Of a DNA stretch of 43,319 nt, positions 23,815 to 32,949 are shown piece by piece (positions within the stretch are counted from its first letter, which is position 1; each line of letters begins with the position of its first letter). The translations under genes were made by a program, and so were the position numbers. The stretch comes from Oscillospiraceae bacterium (lineage in GTDB: Bacteria > Bacillota > Clostridia > Oscillospirales > Acutalibacteraceae), in NCBI GenBank assembly GCA_902792985.1, contig CADBBT010000037.1, forward strand, positions 1 through 43,319, written 5' to 3'. Under the pieces are notes generated by a model. It was not told where the DNA came from. It worked only from the letters and a program-made list of their open reading frames with translations, and did not search any database.

Positions 23815-25428
23815 TTACACTTTGATGGCGTGTTTGAAATAGAGCACGTCGCCGGTCGGGTTGGTACCGATGCCGGAAACGCCTTTGGCAAAGCCGAGGT
23901 AGGTCTGTGTGAAGGCGACCGGAAGGATCACGGCCTGTTCCACAAGCACCTGTTCTGCACGTCGGACGGCCTGGTTGACCTCCTTGGGATAAACGGCGGT
24001 CGAAACGCTTTGCAGCAGCGCGTCATATTTTTCATTATTCAGTCGCACAACATTGCCGTTTCGTCCGCTGCAAAAACGCAAAAGCGTGTCCAGCGCGGAT
24101 GTGTTCGAAAATGTGAGCGTAGAGAACGCCATCTGATATTCGCCGCTGCGTACGCGGCTTTCCACTTCCGCTTCCTCCAGCGCTTCCACAGCGATGCTGA
24201 AATGCACGCCGAACGCGGACTGCCACTGCTGCATGACGGTGCGCACAGCGGTCTCCACGGCAGTGCTGCAAAGCACGGTCAGCTCCACATCGCGCAGATC
24301 CAGTGCGTCCATGCCGCTTTGCAGCAGCGTTTTTGCTTCCTTGGTGCTGCCCGTTTTCCAAGCTGCGGATGCAAACTGTTCGCGGAAGGGCTTGTCACCC
24401 CAAAGACACGCGGGCGGCACCAGACCGGCAGCCTGCGGCAAGGCGAGCGCTTCGAGCATCGGCGCGGTGTTGAACGTCATCGCGATGGCGCGACGGATGG
24501 CGCTGCTTTTGAGCACAGGATCGCTGCAGTTGAACAACAGACCGAACACGGCGTTTTGAAAGGAACGGATGCTGATGTGTTTTTCGTCGGAAAGCACATC
24601 GGCCTGGGCCGCAGTGAGCCTTGCGGCTTCATAGGTGCCGCTTTTCACCTTGGCGTCACGGGTGGCCTGTTCATTGTTGATGGAAAAATAGATCGACGCC
24701 GGCTTCACATCGTTCGGGTCGCGGTAGGGGTCCATGTTCTTGCGCGTTTTGCGCACAGTGATGGCAGTGCCGCTGTTCCAGTTGCTGATGTAAAACGGGC
24801 CGTTGCAAATGAAGTATTCGGGAGAAAGTCCGTAACGTCCGTGTGTGGCTTCAAAATATGTCTGATCGCACGGCATGGCGCCGGGCAGTGTCAGCGCAAA
24901 CAGAAAACCGTCGTCCTTGCGCGTGAGCTTGATCTCCAGTGTCAGGTCGTCAACAGCCTTCACGCCGAGCTTGCTTTCCGCTTTGGAACCGGCAAAAACC
25001 TCCGGCGCGTTTTTGATCGCCATCAGATACGGTGCGGCGGGGGAGTTGGTTTCGGGCCGCAAAGCACGCCGCAGGCCGAAAACAAAATCTTCGGCGGTGA
25101 TGCGTTTGTCAAAGCTGTCCTTCTCCTCGCCGAGGATCGCGGCCGCTGTGTTGGTCACACGCCAGCGCAGATCGTCGCGCAGATGAAAGGTATAATTCAG
25201 TCCGCCCGGAGAAACCTCAAAGCTTTCTGCGGCAGCAGGCACAAGGGCGCCGCTTTCGTCAAAAGTCATCAGCCCCTCAAAGCAGGCGGCAATGATGCAG
25301 GCGCTTTCACTGCCGGACGCGATCTGCGGGTCGAGGTATTCCGGCTCGGTGTCGATGGGATAGATGACCTGCACGTCGGTGCCGTCCTTTCCGCAGGCGG
25401 AAAGCGAAAACAGCAGCGCGCAGAGCAA
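23815..25428 (-). CDS. extracellular solute-binding lipoprotein, family 5 (peptide type)
   Basis: About 537 residues resembling OppA-type substrate-binding proteins of peptide ABC importers: YPIDTEPEYLDPQIA near the start, AAESFEVSPGGLNYTFHLRDDLRW, then ITAEDFVFGLRRAL. The lipobox LSAC gives a lipid-anchored cysteine. No permease or ATPase gene is adjacent, so it is an orphan binding protein. The start is a problem: in this frame the earliest start is TTG 25428, which leaves only about ten residues before the Cys, no basic residues and no RBS. A better signal sequence (MVQAFILHP then AFIVILILFVFF) lies in another frame from ATG 25496, so a frameshift near 25425-25440 is likely. First gene of a leftward operon. 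Confidence 0.8.
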   Translation of the reverse strand: MLCALLFSLSACGKDGTDVQVIYPIDTEPEYLDPQIASGSESACIIAACFEGLMTFDESGALVPAAAESFEVSPGGLNYTFHLRDDLRWRVTNTAAAILGEEKDSFDKRITAEDFVFGLRRALRPETNSPAAPYLMAIKNAPEVFAGSKAESKLGVKAVDDLTLEIKLTRKDDGFLFALTLPGAMPCDQTYFEATHGRYGLSPEYFICNGPFYISNWNSGTAITVRKTRKNMDPYRDPNDVKPASIYFSINNEQATRDAKVKSGTYEAARLTAAQADVLSDEKHISIRSFQNAVFGLLFNCSDPVLKSSAIRRAIAMTFNTAPMLEALALPQAAGLVPPACLWGDKPFREQFASAAWKTGSTKEAKTLLQSGMDALDLRDVELTVLCSTAVETAVRTVMQQWQSAFGVHFSIAVEALEEAEVESRVRSGEYQMAFSTLTFSNTSALDTLLRFCSGRNGNVVRLNNEKYDALLQSVSTAVYPKEVNQAVRRAEQVLVEQAVILPVAFTQTYLGFAKGVSGIGTNPTGDVLYFKHAIKV

Positions 25429-25518
25429 AAGAAAACAAAGAGTATGAGGATAACTATAAAGGCGGTTTGGGGATGTAAAATGAAAGCTTGTACCATGAAA
25501 AATATCTTGTCAAAAATG

Positions 25519-25547
25519 TTGATGATAACAATATTTTATTGTATAAC
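25519..25547 (+). promoter_or_regulatory. promoter of rmuC
   Basis: TTGATG (25519-25524), 17-bp spacer and TATAAC (25542-25547), 18 bases before ATG 25565. The leader is therefore very short, with GGAGG at 25552-25556. Confidence 0.55.
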
Positions 25548-25564
25548 AAATGGAGGTTTGAGCG

Positions 25565-26851
25565 ATGACGCAAACACAGTTTATCATTTTGGTCGTTTTG
25601 TTGAGCGTCCTTCTTATTATAAGTCTTGTGGCAGTGATTTTAATTTCAAAAAAGAAAAATAACAAAGAATATGACCAACTTTTGCAAAAAATGCAGGAGA
25701 CCGGCGACCGCACGGCGGCGTATCTGGCACAAAGCGAACAAAAGCGCACCGAAGAGACGCGGAACAGCCGCATGGAGCTGACGCAGACGCTCAGCACGCA
25801 GCGGCAGGAAATGACGATCGCCATGCAGGACATGAGCAAGCGACTGGAAAAAATGACGCACGACAATTATGCGTTCAACATGCAGACGACGCAGACGATC
25901 GAGCGCCACATGACGGAGCTGCGCAAGGGGAACGAGGAAAAGCTTGAAAAAATGCGCCAGACTGTGGACGAAAAGCTGAACGAAACGCTCACGCAGCGGC
26001 TGGACAGCTCGTTCAAGACCGTCAGTGAGCAGCTTGAAAACGTGTATAAATCCCTCGGCGAGATGAAGGTGCTCTCCACGGGTGTAACAGAAAACGTGAC
26101 GTCGCTCAACCGCATTCTGACAAACGTCAAGGCGCGCGGCACCTGGGCGGAGGTTCAGCTTGAAGGATTGCTCGATCAGACGATCCCCGGAATGTTCGTC
26201 AAAAACTTTTCGCCGAATCCCGCCTCGCGCGAGATCGTAGAATTCGCGGTGAAGATCCCGTCGAGCGAAGACAAAAACAGCTTTACCTTCCTGCCGCTGG
26301 ATTCCAAGTTCCCGGTGGAGGATTACATCCGCCTGTGCTCGGCCGCCGACAGCGGCGACCCGGCAGGCGTGGACGCGGCACGCAAGGCATTGGAGGCGCG
26401 GGTGCTTTCACAGGCAAGAGAGGTCAAAAAGTACATCCATGAGCCGGTGACAACGCCGTTTGCGATCATGTATCTTGCGACCGAGGGGCTTTACAGCGAG
26501 ATCCTTTCTTCCAAAAGCGGCGTCGCCGAGCGCTGCCAGAACGAGTTCGGCGTGATGCTTGCCGGTCCGGGCACGATCACGGCGCTGTTGAACTCGCTGG
26601 CGATCGGTTTTCGCGCCATGGCGATCAACGACAAAGCCAAGGAGGTGCGCACGCTGCTTGCCGCCGCAAAAACACAGTATGAAAAATTCGGCGCGCAGCT
26701 TGAAAAGGCACGCAAGAAAATCGATGAAGCCGGACGCAGCCTGGAGGACGCGCAGAACCGCAATGCGATCATCCAAAAGAAGCTGCGCACTGTAGAGGAA
26801 ATCGACCAAAGCGAAGCGGAAGCATTGCTTGGGTTGGGCGAAGGTACATAA
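25565..26851 (+). CDS. rmuC: RmuC-family DNA recombination/stability protein
   Basis: 428 residues. An N-terminal membrane helix (about 6-27) is followed by a long coiled coil (about 35-205) and the RmuC core (about 205-380) with its hallmark stretches ARGTWAEVQLEGLLDQ, FLPLDSKFPVEDY, YLATEGLYSE and PGTITALLNSL. RmuC limits DNA inversions at short inverted repeats in E. coli and has a nuclease-like fold; the mechanism is not settled. That link to inverted repeats is notable in a window rich in palindromes, but may be chance. Start ATG 25565 has GGAGG 8 bases upstream. Two tiny genes follow on the same strand. Confidence 0.9.
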   Translation: MTQTQFIILVVLLSVLLIISLVAVILISKKKNNKEYDQLLQKMQETGDRTAAYLAQSEQKRTEETRNSRMELTQTLSTQRQEMTIAMQDMSKRLEKMTHDNYAFNMQTTQTIERHMTELRKGNEEKLEKMRQTVDEKLNETLTQRLDSSFKTVSEQLENVYKSLGEMKVLSTGVTENVTSLNRILTNVKARGTWAEVQLEGLLDQTIPGMFVKNFSPNPASREIVEFAVKIPSSEDKNSFTFLPLDSKFPVEDYIRLCSAADSGDPAGVDAARKALEARVLSQAREVKKYIHEPVTTPFAIMYLATEGLYSEILSSKSGVAERCQNEFGVMLAGPGTITALLNSLAIGFRAMAINDKAKEVRTLLAAAKTQYEKFGAQLEKARKKIDEAGRSLEDAQNRNAIIQKKLRTVEEIDQSEAEALLGLGEGT

Positions 26852-26891
26852 TTCTATAAACGCTTGCTTTTAAGTGAATGGAGGTGAAATC

Positions 26892-26984
26892 ATGGCATTT
26901 TTTGAAACCGTTTTGAACGCAATCAGCAGTCTTTTGACAAAGATTTTCAACATGGTGGTCGTTGCGATCAACATCGAAAAATAA
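26892..26984 (+). CDS. 30-residue amphipathic peptide
   Basis: A short ORF, MAFFETVLNAISS then LLTKIFNMVVVAINIEK, behind a textbook RBS (GGAGGTGAAA, 8-base spacing). Nearly the whole peptide can be one amphipathic or membrane helix with only two acidic and two basic residues. Length and character recall phenol-soluble modulins and delta-haemolysin, or small membrane regulators, but I see no sequence identity that proves kinship. It is 40 bases past rmuC and 37 bases before a second small ORF with the same RBS. Confidence 0.6.
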   Translation: MAFFETVLNAISSLLTKIFNMVVVAINIEK

Positions 26985-27021
26985 GAAAGCTGAAACACAA
27001 CAACGACGGAGGTGAAAACAT

Positions 27022-27156
27022 ATGGACGCACTGGAAAACCTGACGGAAAACGAACAGACGCAGGAGGCGCTGGATCAAGCGAAATCCTTTTTGGATAAAT
27101 ACGGCGACATTCTGATGGCCATTTTCCGCTATTTCATCTTCTTTTTGAACCTTTAA
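27022..27156 (+). CDS. 44-residue peptide with hydrophobic C-terminus
   Basis: ATG 27022 lies behind GGAGGTGAAAACAT, the same RBS block as the preceding peptide gene. The first half is acidic and helical (DALENLTENEQTQEALDQ), the second half hydrophobic (ILMAIFRYFIFFLNL), so it probably sits on or in the membrane. No family recognised. A strong terminator 28 bases downstream closes the unit, so the two peptides end the rmuC transcript or have their own. Confidence 0.6.
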   Translation: MDALENLTENEQTQEALDQAKSFLDKYGDILMAIFRYFIFFLNL

Positions 27157-27183
27157 TCTTTGATTTTTAACCGAAACAGCAAC

Positions 27184-27220
27184 GCCCGCCACGGTTTCAA
27201 CACCGCGGCGGGCTTACTTT
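27184..27220 (+). terminator. terminator after the twin peptide genes
   Basis: A 7-bp GC stem (27184-27190 with 27207-27213), extended inward by CGGT/ACCG, is followed by TTACTTTTG. Confidence 0.75.
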
Positions 27221-27225
27221 TGATT

Positions 27226-27291
27226 GCTAACAGCTACCGACTACCGACTAACGACTATCAGCTAGCAGCTAACAGCTAACAGCTAACAGCT
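27226..27291. repeat. degenerate heptamer tandem repeat (GCTAACA) at the proS 3' end
   Basis: Runs of CTAACAG/CTACCGA/CTAACGA variants, ending in at least three exact GCTAACA copies, lie immediately past the proS stop (27293). A matching tract follows ileS at 28845-28868. Confidence 0.8.
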
Positions 27292-27292
27292 C

Positions 27293-28735
27293 TTAATACG
27301 CTTTGCCCCAAACGACCATGTGCTTTGCGGGTTTGCCGCAGCAGACACAGACGTCGGAGAGATGCTCCTGTTCAAACGGGATGCAGCGCGAACCGACGCC
27401 GGTGAGCTCTTTCACCTTGTCCTCGCAGCTTTCTTCGCCGCACCACATGGCTTTGACAAAGCCGTCGCCGTTTTGTTCAAGCGCGGCGGTGATCTCGTCG
27501 AGCGTTGTGCACGCGTAGGTTCTGCGTTCGCGGTTTTCCAATGCGCTCTTGTAAAGCGCGTCGCGCACCTCGGTGAGCTTGGTCTTGACCGCGTCGGCAA
27601 TGCCATCAAGCGGCAAAACGGTTTTTTCGCGGTTGTGACGTGTGACGAGGACGCAGCTTCCGTTTTCAATGTCACGCGGACCGAGCTCGATGCGCACAGG
27701 CACGCCCTTCATCTCATATTCGCTGAATTTCCAGCCGGGGCTGTTGTCGCTGCTGTCAAGCTTGACGCGGATGCCCGCGTTTTCCAGTGTGGCTTTGAGC
27801 TCGTTTGCCTTGTCAAGCACGCCGGGCTTGTGCTGCGCTACGGGGATGATGACGGCCTGAATGGGCGCAACGGCGGGCGGGAGCACAAGACCGTTGTTGT
27901 CGCCGTGGGTCATGATGATCGCACCGATCAGGCGGGTCGTGACGCCCCAGGACGTCTGATGCGGATATTCCAGCTTGTTTTCCTTGCTCTGATACTGGAT
28001 GCCGAACGCGCGGGCAAAGCCGTCGCCGAAATAATGTGATGTGCCGGCCTGCAGCGCTTTGCCGTCGTGCATGAGCGCTTCAATGGCGTAGGTTGCCACC
28101 GCACCGGCGAATTTGTCGCTTTCGGTCTTTCTGCCCTTGAGCACAGGCATGGCGAGATACTGCTCGCAGAAATCGGCGTAGACATTCAGCATGCGCTCTG
28201 TCTCTTCAACCGCTTCCTCGGCGGTGGCGTGGATCGTGTGACCCTCCTGCCAGAGGAATTCGCGCGAACGCAGGAACGGACGCGTGGTCTTTTCCCAGCG
28301 TACCACGGAGACCCACTGGTTATACAGCTTCGGCAGATCGCGGTGGGATTGGATGATGTTGGCATAATGCTCGCAGAACAGCGTTTCCGACGTGGGACGC
28401 ACGCACAAGCGCTCTTCAAGCTTTTCGTTGCCGCCGTAGGTGACCCAGGCCACCTCGGGCGCAAAGCCTTCCACATGGTCCTTTTCCTTTTGCAGCAGGC
28501 TTTCGGGAATGAACATGGGCATACAGACGTTTTCATGGCCGGTCGCCTTGAACATGCCGTCGAGGATGCGCTGCATGTTTTCCCAGATCGCGTAACCGTA
28601 GGGACGGATGACCATGCAGCCCTTGACGGAGGTGTATTCGATCAGCTCCGCTTTTTTGACGATGTCTGTATACCATTTTGCAAAATCTTCTTCCATGGAA
28701 GTGATGTCTTCCACCATTTTTTTCTGTTGAGCCAC
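27293..28735 (-). CDS. proS: prolyl-tRNA synthetase, short (type 3) form
   Basis: A class II aminoacyl-tRNA synthetase charging tRNA-Pro, 480 residues. This is the archaeal/eukaryote-like form without the editing insertion: [39 protein letters not shown], and the anticodon domain with QAVIIPV. The C-terminal part carries four cysteines (GEESC, then [10 protein letters not shown]) of the zinc-binding type and ends in Tyr, as usual for this form. The start is GTG (28733-28735) behind GGAGGAG. It lies downstream of ileS on the same strand, 136 bases apart; co-transcription is possible. Confidence 0.95.
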   Translation of the reverse strand: MAQQKKMVEDITSMEEDFAKWYTDIVKKAELIEYTSVKGCMVIRPYGYAIWENMQRILDGMFKATGHENVCMPMFIPESLLQKEKDHVEGFAPEVAWVTYGGNEKLEERLCVRPTSETLFCEHYANIIQSHRDLPKLYNQWVSVVRWEKTTRPFLRSREFLWQEGHTIHATAEEAVEETERMLNVYADFCEQYLAMPVLKGRKTESDKFAGAVATYAIEALMHDGKALQAGTSHYFGDGFARAFGIQYQSKENKLEYPHQTSWGVTTRLIGAIIMTHGDNNGLVLPPAVAPIQAVIIPVAQHKPGVLDKANELKATLENAGIRVKLDSSDNSPGWKFSEYEMKGVPVRIELGPRDIENGSCVLVTRHNREKTVLPLDGIADAVKTKLTEVRDALYKSALENRERRTYACTTLDEITAALEQNGDGFVKAMWCGEESCEDKVKELTGVGSRCIPFEQEHLSDVCVCCGKPAKHMVVWGKAY

Positions 28736-28791
28736 AATTGCTCCTCCAGTTCCATTTGTATTTTCTTCGATCCCTTACAGAAAGGGAGTTG

Positions 28792-28811
28792 CAATTCGGA
28801 ATTCCGAATTG
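28792..28811. repeat. perfect 20-bp palindrome between ileS and proS
   Basis: CAATTCGGAATTCCGAATTG is a perfect palindrome, followed at 28814-28835 by a GGCGCA/TGCGCC hairpin. There is no U-tract; it may be an intergenic palindromic repeat. Confidence 0.7.
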
Positions 28812-28844
28812 TGGGGCGCAGCTTACGCCATGCGCCAATCAAGG

Positions 28845-28868
28845 GCTAACAGCTAACAGCTAACAGCT
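28845..28868. repeat. GCTAACA heptamer repeats at the ileS 3' end
   Basis: Three exact GCTAACA units plus a partial one end 3 bases from the ileS stop codon (28872-28874). Same unit and same position relative to the stop as the tract at the end of proS. Confidence 0.85.
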
Positions 28869-28871
28869 TCA

Positions 28872-31800
28872 TCAAGCTTTTTTCACCGCCAGCGTCACAT
28901 CGGTATCGGCAATCGAAACCGTCTTGATCAGATCGGCGTCTGGCAGTTCGCCGAAGATCACGTCGTCGGCGAGCAGCTCTGCGGCCATGTGCTCTTTGCT
29001 GTCCTTCAGCGCGGCCATCAGCGCGGCGTTTGCGCTCGTCACGGCGATCACCACGCGCTGTTCCACTTCGTAGCCCGCTTCCTTGCGGATGAGCTGGCAC
29101 TGACGCACGGTGTCACGGACAAGGCCTTCCTTGATCAGGTCATCGGTCAGCACCACGTCGAGCGCGACGATCGTCTTGTTCTGGCATTCCGCAGAAACAA
29201 TGCCGCTCTTGGTTTTGTGCATCACGGTGAAGATCTCGGGGCTGTAAGCCTCGTCGAAGCCCTTCACAAGCACAGCCTCACCGGCTTCGGCTTTTGCGGT
29301 ATAGGCAGCCATCTCGTCGGGTGCAGCGGTTTCAAGCGCCTGCTTCATCTTGTTGACGTTTTGTTTGAGCACGGCGCCGGCCTTGCGGAAGTTCAGCGCG
29401 AGGAAGCTGTCTTCAAGTACGGCGGGGTCGGTCACATGGACTAATGTTTTGATGTTCAGCTCGTCGAGGATGTTCTTTTCGAACACGGCGATCTTTTCCA
29501 TCTCCGCGTCGTCGCAGGAAAGATAGAGTGTGGACAGCGGCTGACGGACTTTGATCTGATGCTCGTTGCGCAGACGCATGGCCACTGCGATGATCTCGCG
29601 CGCATCGGCAGTCTGCTGCAGAATGCCGTCGTCTTCAAAGCCTTCGAGCGGCTGCGGCCAGTCGGACAAATGCACGCTCAGCTCGCTGCCGGGCAGAACA
29701 CGGCGCGTGAGCTTTTGCCAGATCTCTTCCGTCATAAACGGGATGATCGGCGCCATGACCTTGACGCAGGCATTGATGGCGTTGAACAGCACCCAGTAGG
29801 CGAGCGTCTTGTCCTCTTCGTCGCCGGTCTTCCAGAAGCGGCGGCGGTTGGTGCGAATGTACCAGTTGGAAATATCGTCCACAAAGACTTCAAAATCCTT
29901 GATGACGTTGTAGGCTTTGAAATCATCCATCTGCACGGTGGCGCGCTTGATGAATTCGTTGGTGCGGATGACGAGCCACTTGTCGGTGACAGTCATCTTC
30001 GCTTTGTTTGGCACATAGCCGTCGAAGTTCGGCTTGTCGATCTTGGCATAGGTCTCAAAGAAGGTGTAGGCGTTCCAGAAGGAAAGCAGCTTTCTTCTTG
30101 CCTCGTCGCCGAGGTTGAAACCGAAACGCACATCGTTTGCCACCGGCGCGCCGGCATACATATAACGCACCGTGTCGGCGCCGATTTTTTCCGCCGCTTC
30201 GTCAAAGCGGATCATGTAGCCCGTTTTGGAGAATTTTGCGCCGTTTTCCTGCACAACGCTGCTGTGGCAAAGCACACGCTTATACGGTGCGCAGTCCTCG
30301 AGCACGGTGCTCATGAACAGCAGCGAATAGAACCAAAGGCGGACCTGCTCGCGCATTTCGACCACCCAGTCGGCGGGGAAGTGCTTTTTCCATTCTTCTC
30401 TGTCGCTGAAATAGCCGGTGGTGGAGAAGGGGACGATACCGGCGTCCAGCCAAACGTCGCCGATCTCGCTCACACGCTGCACGGGCTCGCCGCACTGCGG
30501 GCACTTGATCTTGATCGCGTCGATCCACGGACGGTGCAGCTCGGGCAGCGCGTCCACCTGCGCGGGATCGACCGCACGCTCACGCAGCTCTGCTTTGCTG
30601 CCGATGACGTGGACATGGCCGCATTTTTCGCAGACATAGAACGGCAGCGGCATCCCGTAATAACGCTTGCGCGAAATGTTCCAGTCGCCCATATTGTTCA
30701 GCCAGTCCACCATGCGCTTGCCGTTGCTTTCCGGTTCCCATTTCACGCTTTCGGCGGCTTTGATCAGGCGGGGCTTGAGTTCGGCGGTGCGGATGTACCA
30801 CGCCGGCACAAGGCGGAAGATCACTTCGCTCTTGCAGCGCCAGCAAATGGGATAGCTGTGCTCGATGGGAACAATGGCGTAAAGCTTGCCGCGCTCTTTC
30901 AGCTCGTCAAACACGAACTGCGCAACGTCGCTTGTGGTGTGACCGGTCATAAAGCCGAAGCCCGGCAGAATGACGCCCATATCGTCGACCGGCATCACCT
31001 CGGGCAGGCCAAGACGTTTGCCGAGTTCGTTATCTTCAATACCGCAGCCCGGTGCAATGTGGACAACGCCGGTGCCTTCTTCGGCGTCTACGTCTTCCCA
31101 TGCAACGATTTTATGGGTGAATCCCTGCTGCTTTTCGAATTCGGGGAAGCAGGTCTCATATTCCTTGCCGACCAGCTCTGCGCCCTTGAACATGCGCAGC
31201 ACTTCCTCTTTGTCGTCGCCCAGACGGCCGATGGCGTTCTTTGCAAGGAACAACGTGTCGCTGTCGCTCTTGACCTTGACCTCCACATAGTCGATCTCCG
31301 GGTTGACCGCCAGCGCAACGTTGGAAGAAAGCGTCCACGGCGTCGTGGTCCAGACAAGGATCTTGGAATTCGTGCCGACAACGGGGAGCTTGAAGAACAC
31401 TGAGTTGTGCGTGATGTTCTTATAGGAGCCGGTCATCTCGTGCTCGCTGAGCGAAGTGCCGCAGCGCGGGCACCAGGGCATCGGCTTGTATTCGCGCTGG
31501 ATCCAGCCGTTGTCATCGCATTTTTTGAGGAAGTGCCAGATGCCGCCGATGTTCGTGTCGGTGTTGGTGAAGTAAGAGTTGTCCCACTGCATCCACTGAC
31601 CCAGACGCTTGCTCTGTTCGGTGATGATGCCGGAGAAGTGCTTCACGCGGTCCTTACACTGCTCGGTGAACTTGTCCATACCGTAGTTTTCGATGTCCTT
31701 TTTCGTTTCAAAGCCGAGCGCTTTTTCCACTTCGACCTCGACCCACAGACCCTGGGAGTCAAAGCCGTTCTGACAGCGGCAGTCAAAGCCCTGCATGGAC

Positions 31801-32012
31801 TTGTAGCGAATGAAGGTGTCCTTCAGCGTGCGGCCCCAGGCGTGGTGGATGCCCATCGGATTGTTGGCCGTGATCGGGCCGTCGATGAAGCGGAACATCT
31901 CGTGTCCGGCATTTTTCGCCTTGCGTTTGCCGAAGCAGTCGTTTTCGTTCCAGAAATCCAGAATCTCGTGTTCCATCTGGATAAAGCTGTTGCTCTTTTC
32001 GGTTTCAGCCAT
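28872..32012 (-). CDS. ileS: isoleucyl-tRNA synthetase, long eukaryote-like form
   Basis: A class I synthetase for tRNA-Ile, 1046 residues. The HIGH motif appears as MGIHHAWGR (about 54-62) and the KMSKS motif as GAKFSKTG (about 590-597). The editing (CP1) domain has TTTPWTLSSN. The long C-terminal region without a bacterial zinc finger fits the type 2 form, which is often less sensitive to mupirocin. RBS GGAGGG, ATG 32012. The promoter at 32047-32075 leaves a leader of about 30 bases, so there is no T-box, unlike many Firmicutes ileS genes. Confidence 0.95.
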   Translation of the reverse strand: MAETEKSNSFIQMEHEILDFWNENDCFGKRKAKNAGHEMFRFIDGPITANNPMGIHHAWGRTLKDTFIRYKSMQGFDCRCQNGFDSQGLWVEVEVEKALGFETKKDIENYGMDKFTEQCKDRVKHFSGIITEQSKRLGQWMQWDNSYFTNTDTNIGGIWHFLKKCDDNGWIQREYKPMPWCPRCGTSLSEHEMTGSYKNITHNSVFFKLPVVGTNSKILVWTTTPWTLSSNVALAVNPEIDYVEVKVKSDSDTLFLAKNAIGRLGDDKEEVLRMFKGAELVGKEYETCFPEFEKQQGFTHKIVAWEDVDAEEGTGVVHIAPGCGIEDNELGKRLGLPEVMPVDDMGVILPGFGFMTGHTTSDVAQFVFDELKERGKLYAIVPIEHSYPICWRCKSEVIFRLVPAWYIRTAELKPRLIKAAESVKWEPESNGKRMVDWLNNMGDWNISRKRYYGMPLPFYVCEKCGHVHVIGSKAELRERAVDPAQVDALPELHRPWIDAIKIKCPQCGEPVQRVSEIGDVWLDAGIVPFSTTGYFSDREEWKKHFPADWVVEMREQVRLWFYSLLFMSTVLEDCAPYKRVLCHSSVVQENGAKFSKTGYMIRFDEAAEKIGADTVRYMYAGAPVANDVRFGFNLGDEARRKLLSFWNAYTFFETYAKIDKPNFDGYVPNKAKMTVTDKWLVIRTNEFIKRATVQMDDFKAYNVIKDFEVFVDDISNWYIRTNRRRFWKTGDEEDKTLAYWVLFNAINACVKVMAPIIPFMTEEIWQKLTRRVLPGSELSVHLSDWPQPLEGFEDDGILQQTADAREIIAVAMRLRNEHQIKVRQPLSTLYLSCDDAEMEKIAVFEKNILDELNIKTLVHVTDPAVLEDSFLALNFRKAGAVLKQNVNKMKQALETAAPDEMAAYTAKAEAGEAVLVKGFDEAYSPEIFTVMHKTKSGIVSAECQNKTIVALDVVLTDDLIKEGLVRDTVRQCQLIRKEAGYEVEQRVVIAVTSANAALMAALKDSKEHMAAELLADDVIFGELPDADLIKTVSIADTDVTLAVKKA

Positions 32013-32046
32013 TTGTATCCCTCCGTGAAATAAACATACTGTGTCA

Positions 32047-32075
32047 TTATACTATATTATAATGGCAAATGCAAG
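32047..32075 (-). promoter_or_regulatory. ileS promoter
   Basis: On the minus strand TTGCAT (32070-32075), 17-bp spacer, perfect TATAAT (32047-32052). Confidence 0.75.
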
Positions 32076-32158
32076 AACAAACGAATAAAAAAGTCGAGCC
32101 CCGTGTCAAAAACTTTTGCAGAATCTGCAGCACAACCGGAAATTTTTCTGAATAACGC

Positions 32159-32187
32159 TTGACAACGGCGGCGAACTCTGTTATAAT
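32159..32187 (+). promoter_or_regulatory. rplU operon promoter
   Basis: Perfect TTGACA (32159-32164), 17-bp spacer, perfect TATAAT (32182-32187), as expected for a ribosomal protein operon. Confidence 0.9.
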
Positions 32188-32193
32188 CATTCC

Positions 32194-32284
32194 TACCGCG
32201 TGAGAAAGGCGGCGTGTTTCGGCATGCCAAAAGTGAAGTTTCCGCCTGCATCAGCGAGTCCATAATAAAGGAAGGAAAGTAAGT
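32194..32284 (+). promoter_or_regulatory. rplU 5' leader, possible L21 leader
   Basis: About 90 untranslated bases between the predicted transcription start and ATG 32285. The GGCGGC...GCC and GGCGG...CCGCC stretches (about 32209-32248) can form one or two stems. Firmicutes rplU genes often carry a structured L21 leader for autoregulation; position and length fit, but I cannot confirm the consensus by eye. Confidence 0.45.
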
Positions 32285-32596
32285 ATGTACGCAATCATTG
32301 AAACAGGCGGCAAGCAGTACAAAGTTCAGGCCGGCGATGTCATCTACATCGAAAAGCTGGACGTGGAAGCTGACGCCGAAGTCACCTTCGACAAGGTGAT
32401 CGCAGTCGGTGCTGACGATGGCATCAAGGTCGGCGCTCCCTATGTGGACGGCGCAACGGTCAGCGCAAAGGCGATCAAGAACGGCAAGGCGAAGAAGATC
32501 ACGGTTTTCACCTACAAGCCGAAGAAGAACGCGAAGCGTAAAATGGGTCACAGACAGCCCTATACGAAGGTCGAAATCAGCGCGATCAACGCGTAA
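32285..32596 (+). CDS. rplU: 50S ribosomal protein L21
   Basis: 103 residues, full length for L21. It starts [17 protein letters not shown] and has the basic end ([21 protein letters not shown]) that contacts 23S rRNA. RBS GGAAGGAAAG. First gene of the conserved rplU-prp-rpmA operon. Confidence 0.98.
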   Translation: MYAIIETGGKQYKVQAGDVIYIEKLDVEADAEVTFDKVIAVGADDGIKVGAPYVDGATVSAKAIKNGKAKKITVFTYKPKKNAKRKMGHRQPYTKVEISAINA

Positions 32597-32598
32597 CC

Positions 32599-32949
32599 AT
32601 GATCACCGTTACATTTTGCGGAACCAAAGACAGGCTGACCGGATTTCAGATCCACGGACACAGCGGCTTTGACGAGGCGGGCAAAGATATTGTCTGCGCG
32701 GCCGTTTCCTCCGCAGCGATCCTCACCGCCAACACGGCGACCGAAATTCTGCATTTGCACGCACAGGTCACAGACGCCGACGGCGAGATGCAGTTTCAGC
32801 TTGAACCGGCGGACATTGACGCCGCCCAGCCGCTTTTGCAGGGCTTTTTGCTGCACTGCAGGGAGCTTTCAAAGACCTATCCGCAAAACATCCGGTGTCA
32901 AACCAAGAAGTATTCCATCAAAATTCGGAGGTGCAACAACAATGCTTAA
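32599..32949 (+). CDS. prp: ribosomal-processing cysteine protease Prp
   Basis: 116 residues of the Prp (YsxB) family, which trims the N-terminal extension of L27 in Firmicutes. The catalytic pair is visible: His in IHGHSGF and Cys in DIVCAAVS, about 12 residues apart as in the family. It starts 2 bases after the rplU stop and overlaps rpmA by 8 bases, so all three are translated together. The substrate is encoded next door: L27 begins with the matching cleavage motif. Confidence 0.95.
   Translation: MITVTFCGTKDRLTGFQIHGHSGFDEAGKDIVCAAVSSAAILTANTATEILHLHAQVTDADGEMQFQLEPADIDAAQPLLQGFLLHCRELSKTYPQNIRCQTKKYSIKIRRCNNNA

Noticed and set aside
27226-27291. heptamer tract as an attachment site or origin iterons
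   Set aside because: Units are degenerate, no integrase or initiator gene is near, and the same tract follows ileS.
29559-31403. 614-codon open frame on the plus strand
   Set aside because: Antisense to ileS, which is unmistakable; composition typical of a shadow frame.
32013-32284. T-box leader for ileS or a riboswitch for rplU
   Set aside because: No T-box core is visible on the minus strand and the ileS leader is too short; on the plus strand only a short ribosomal-leader-like region is left.
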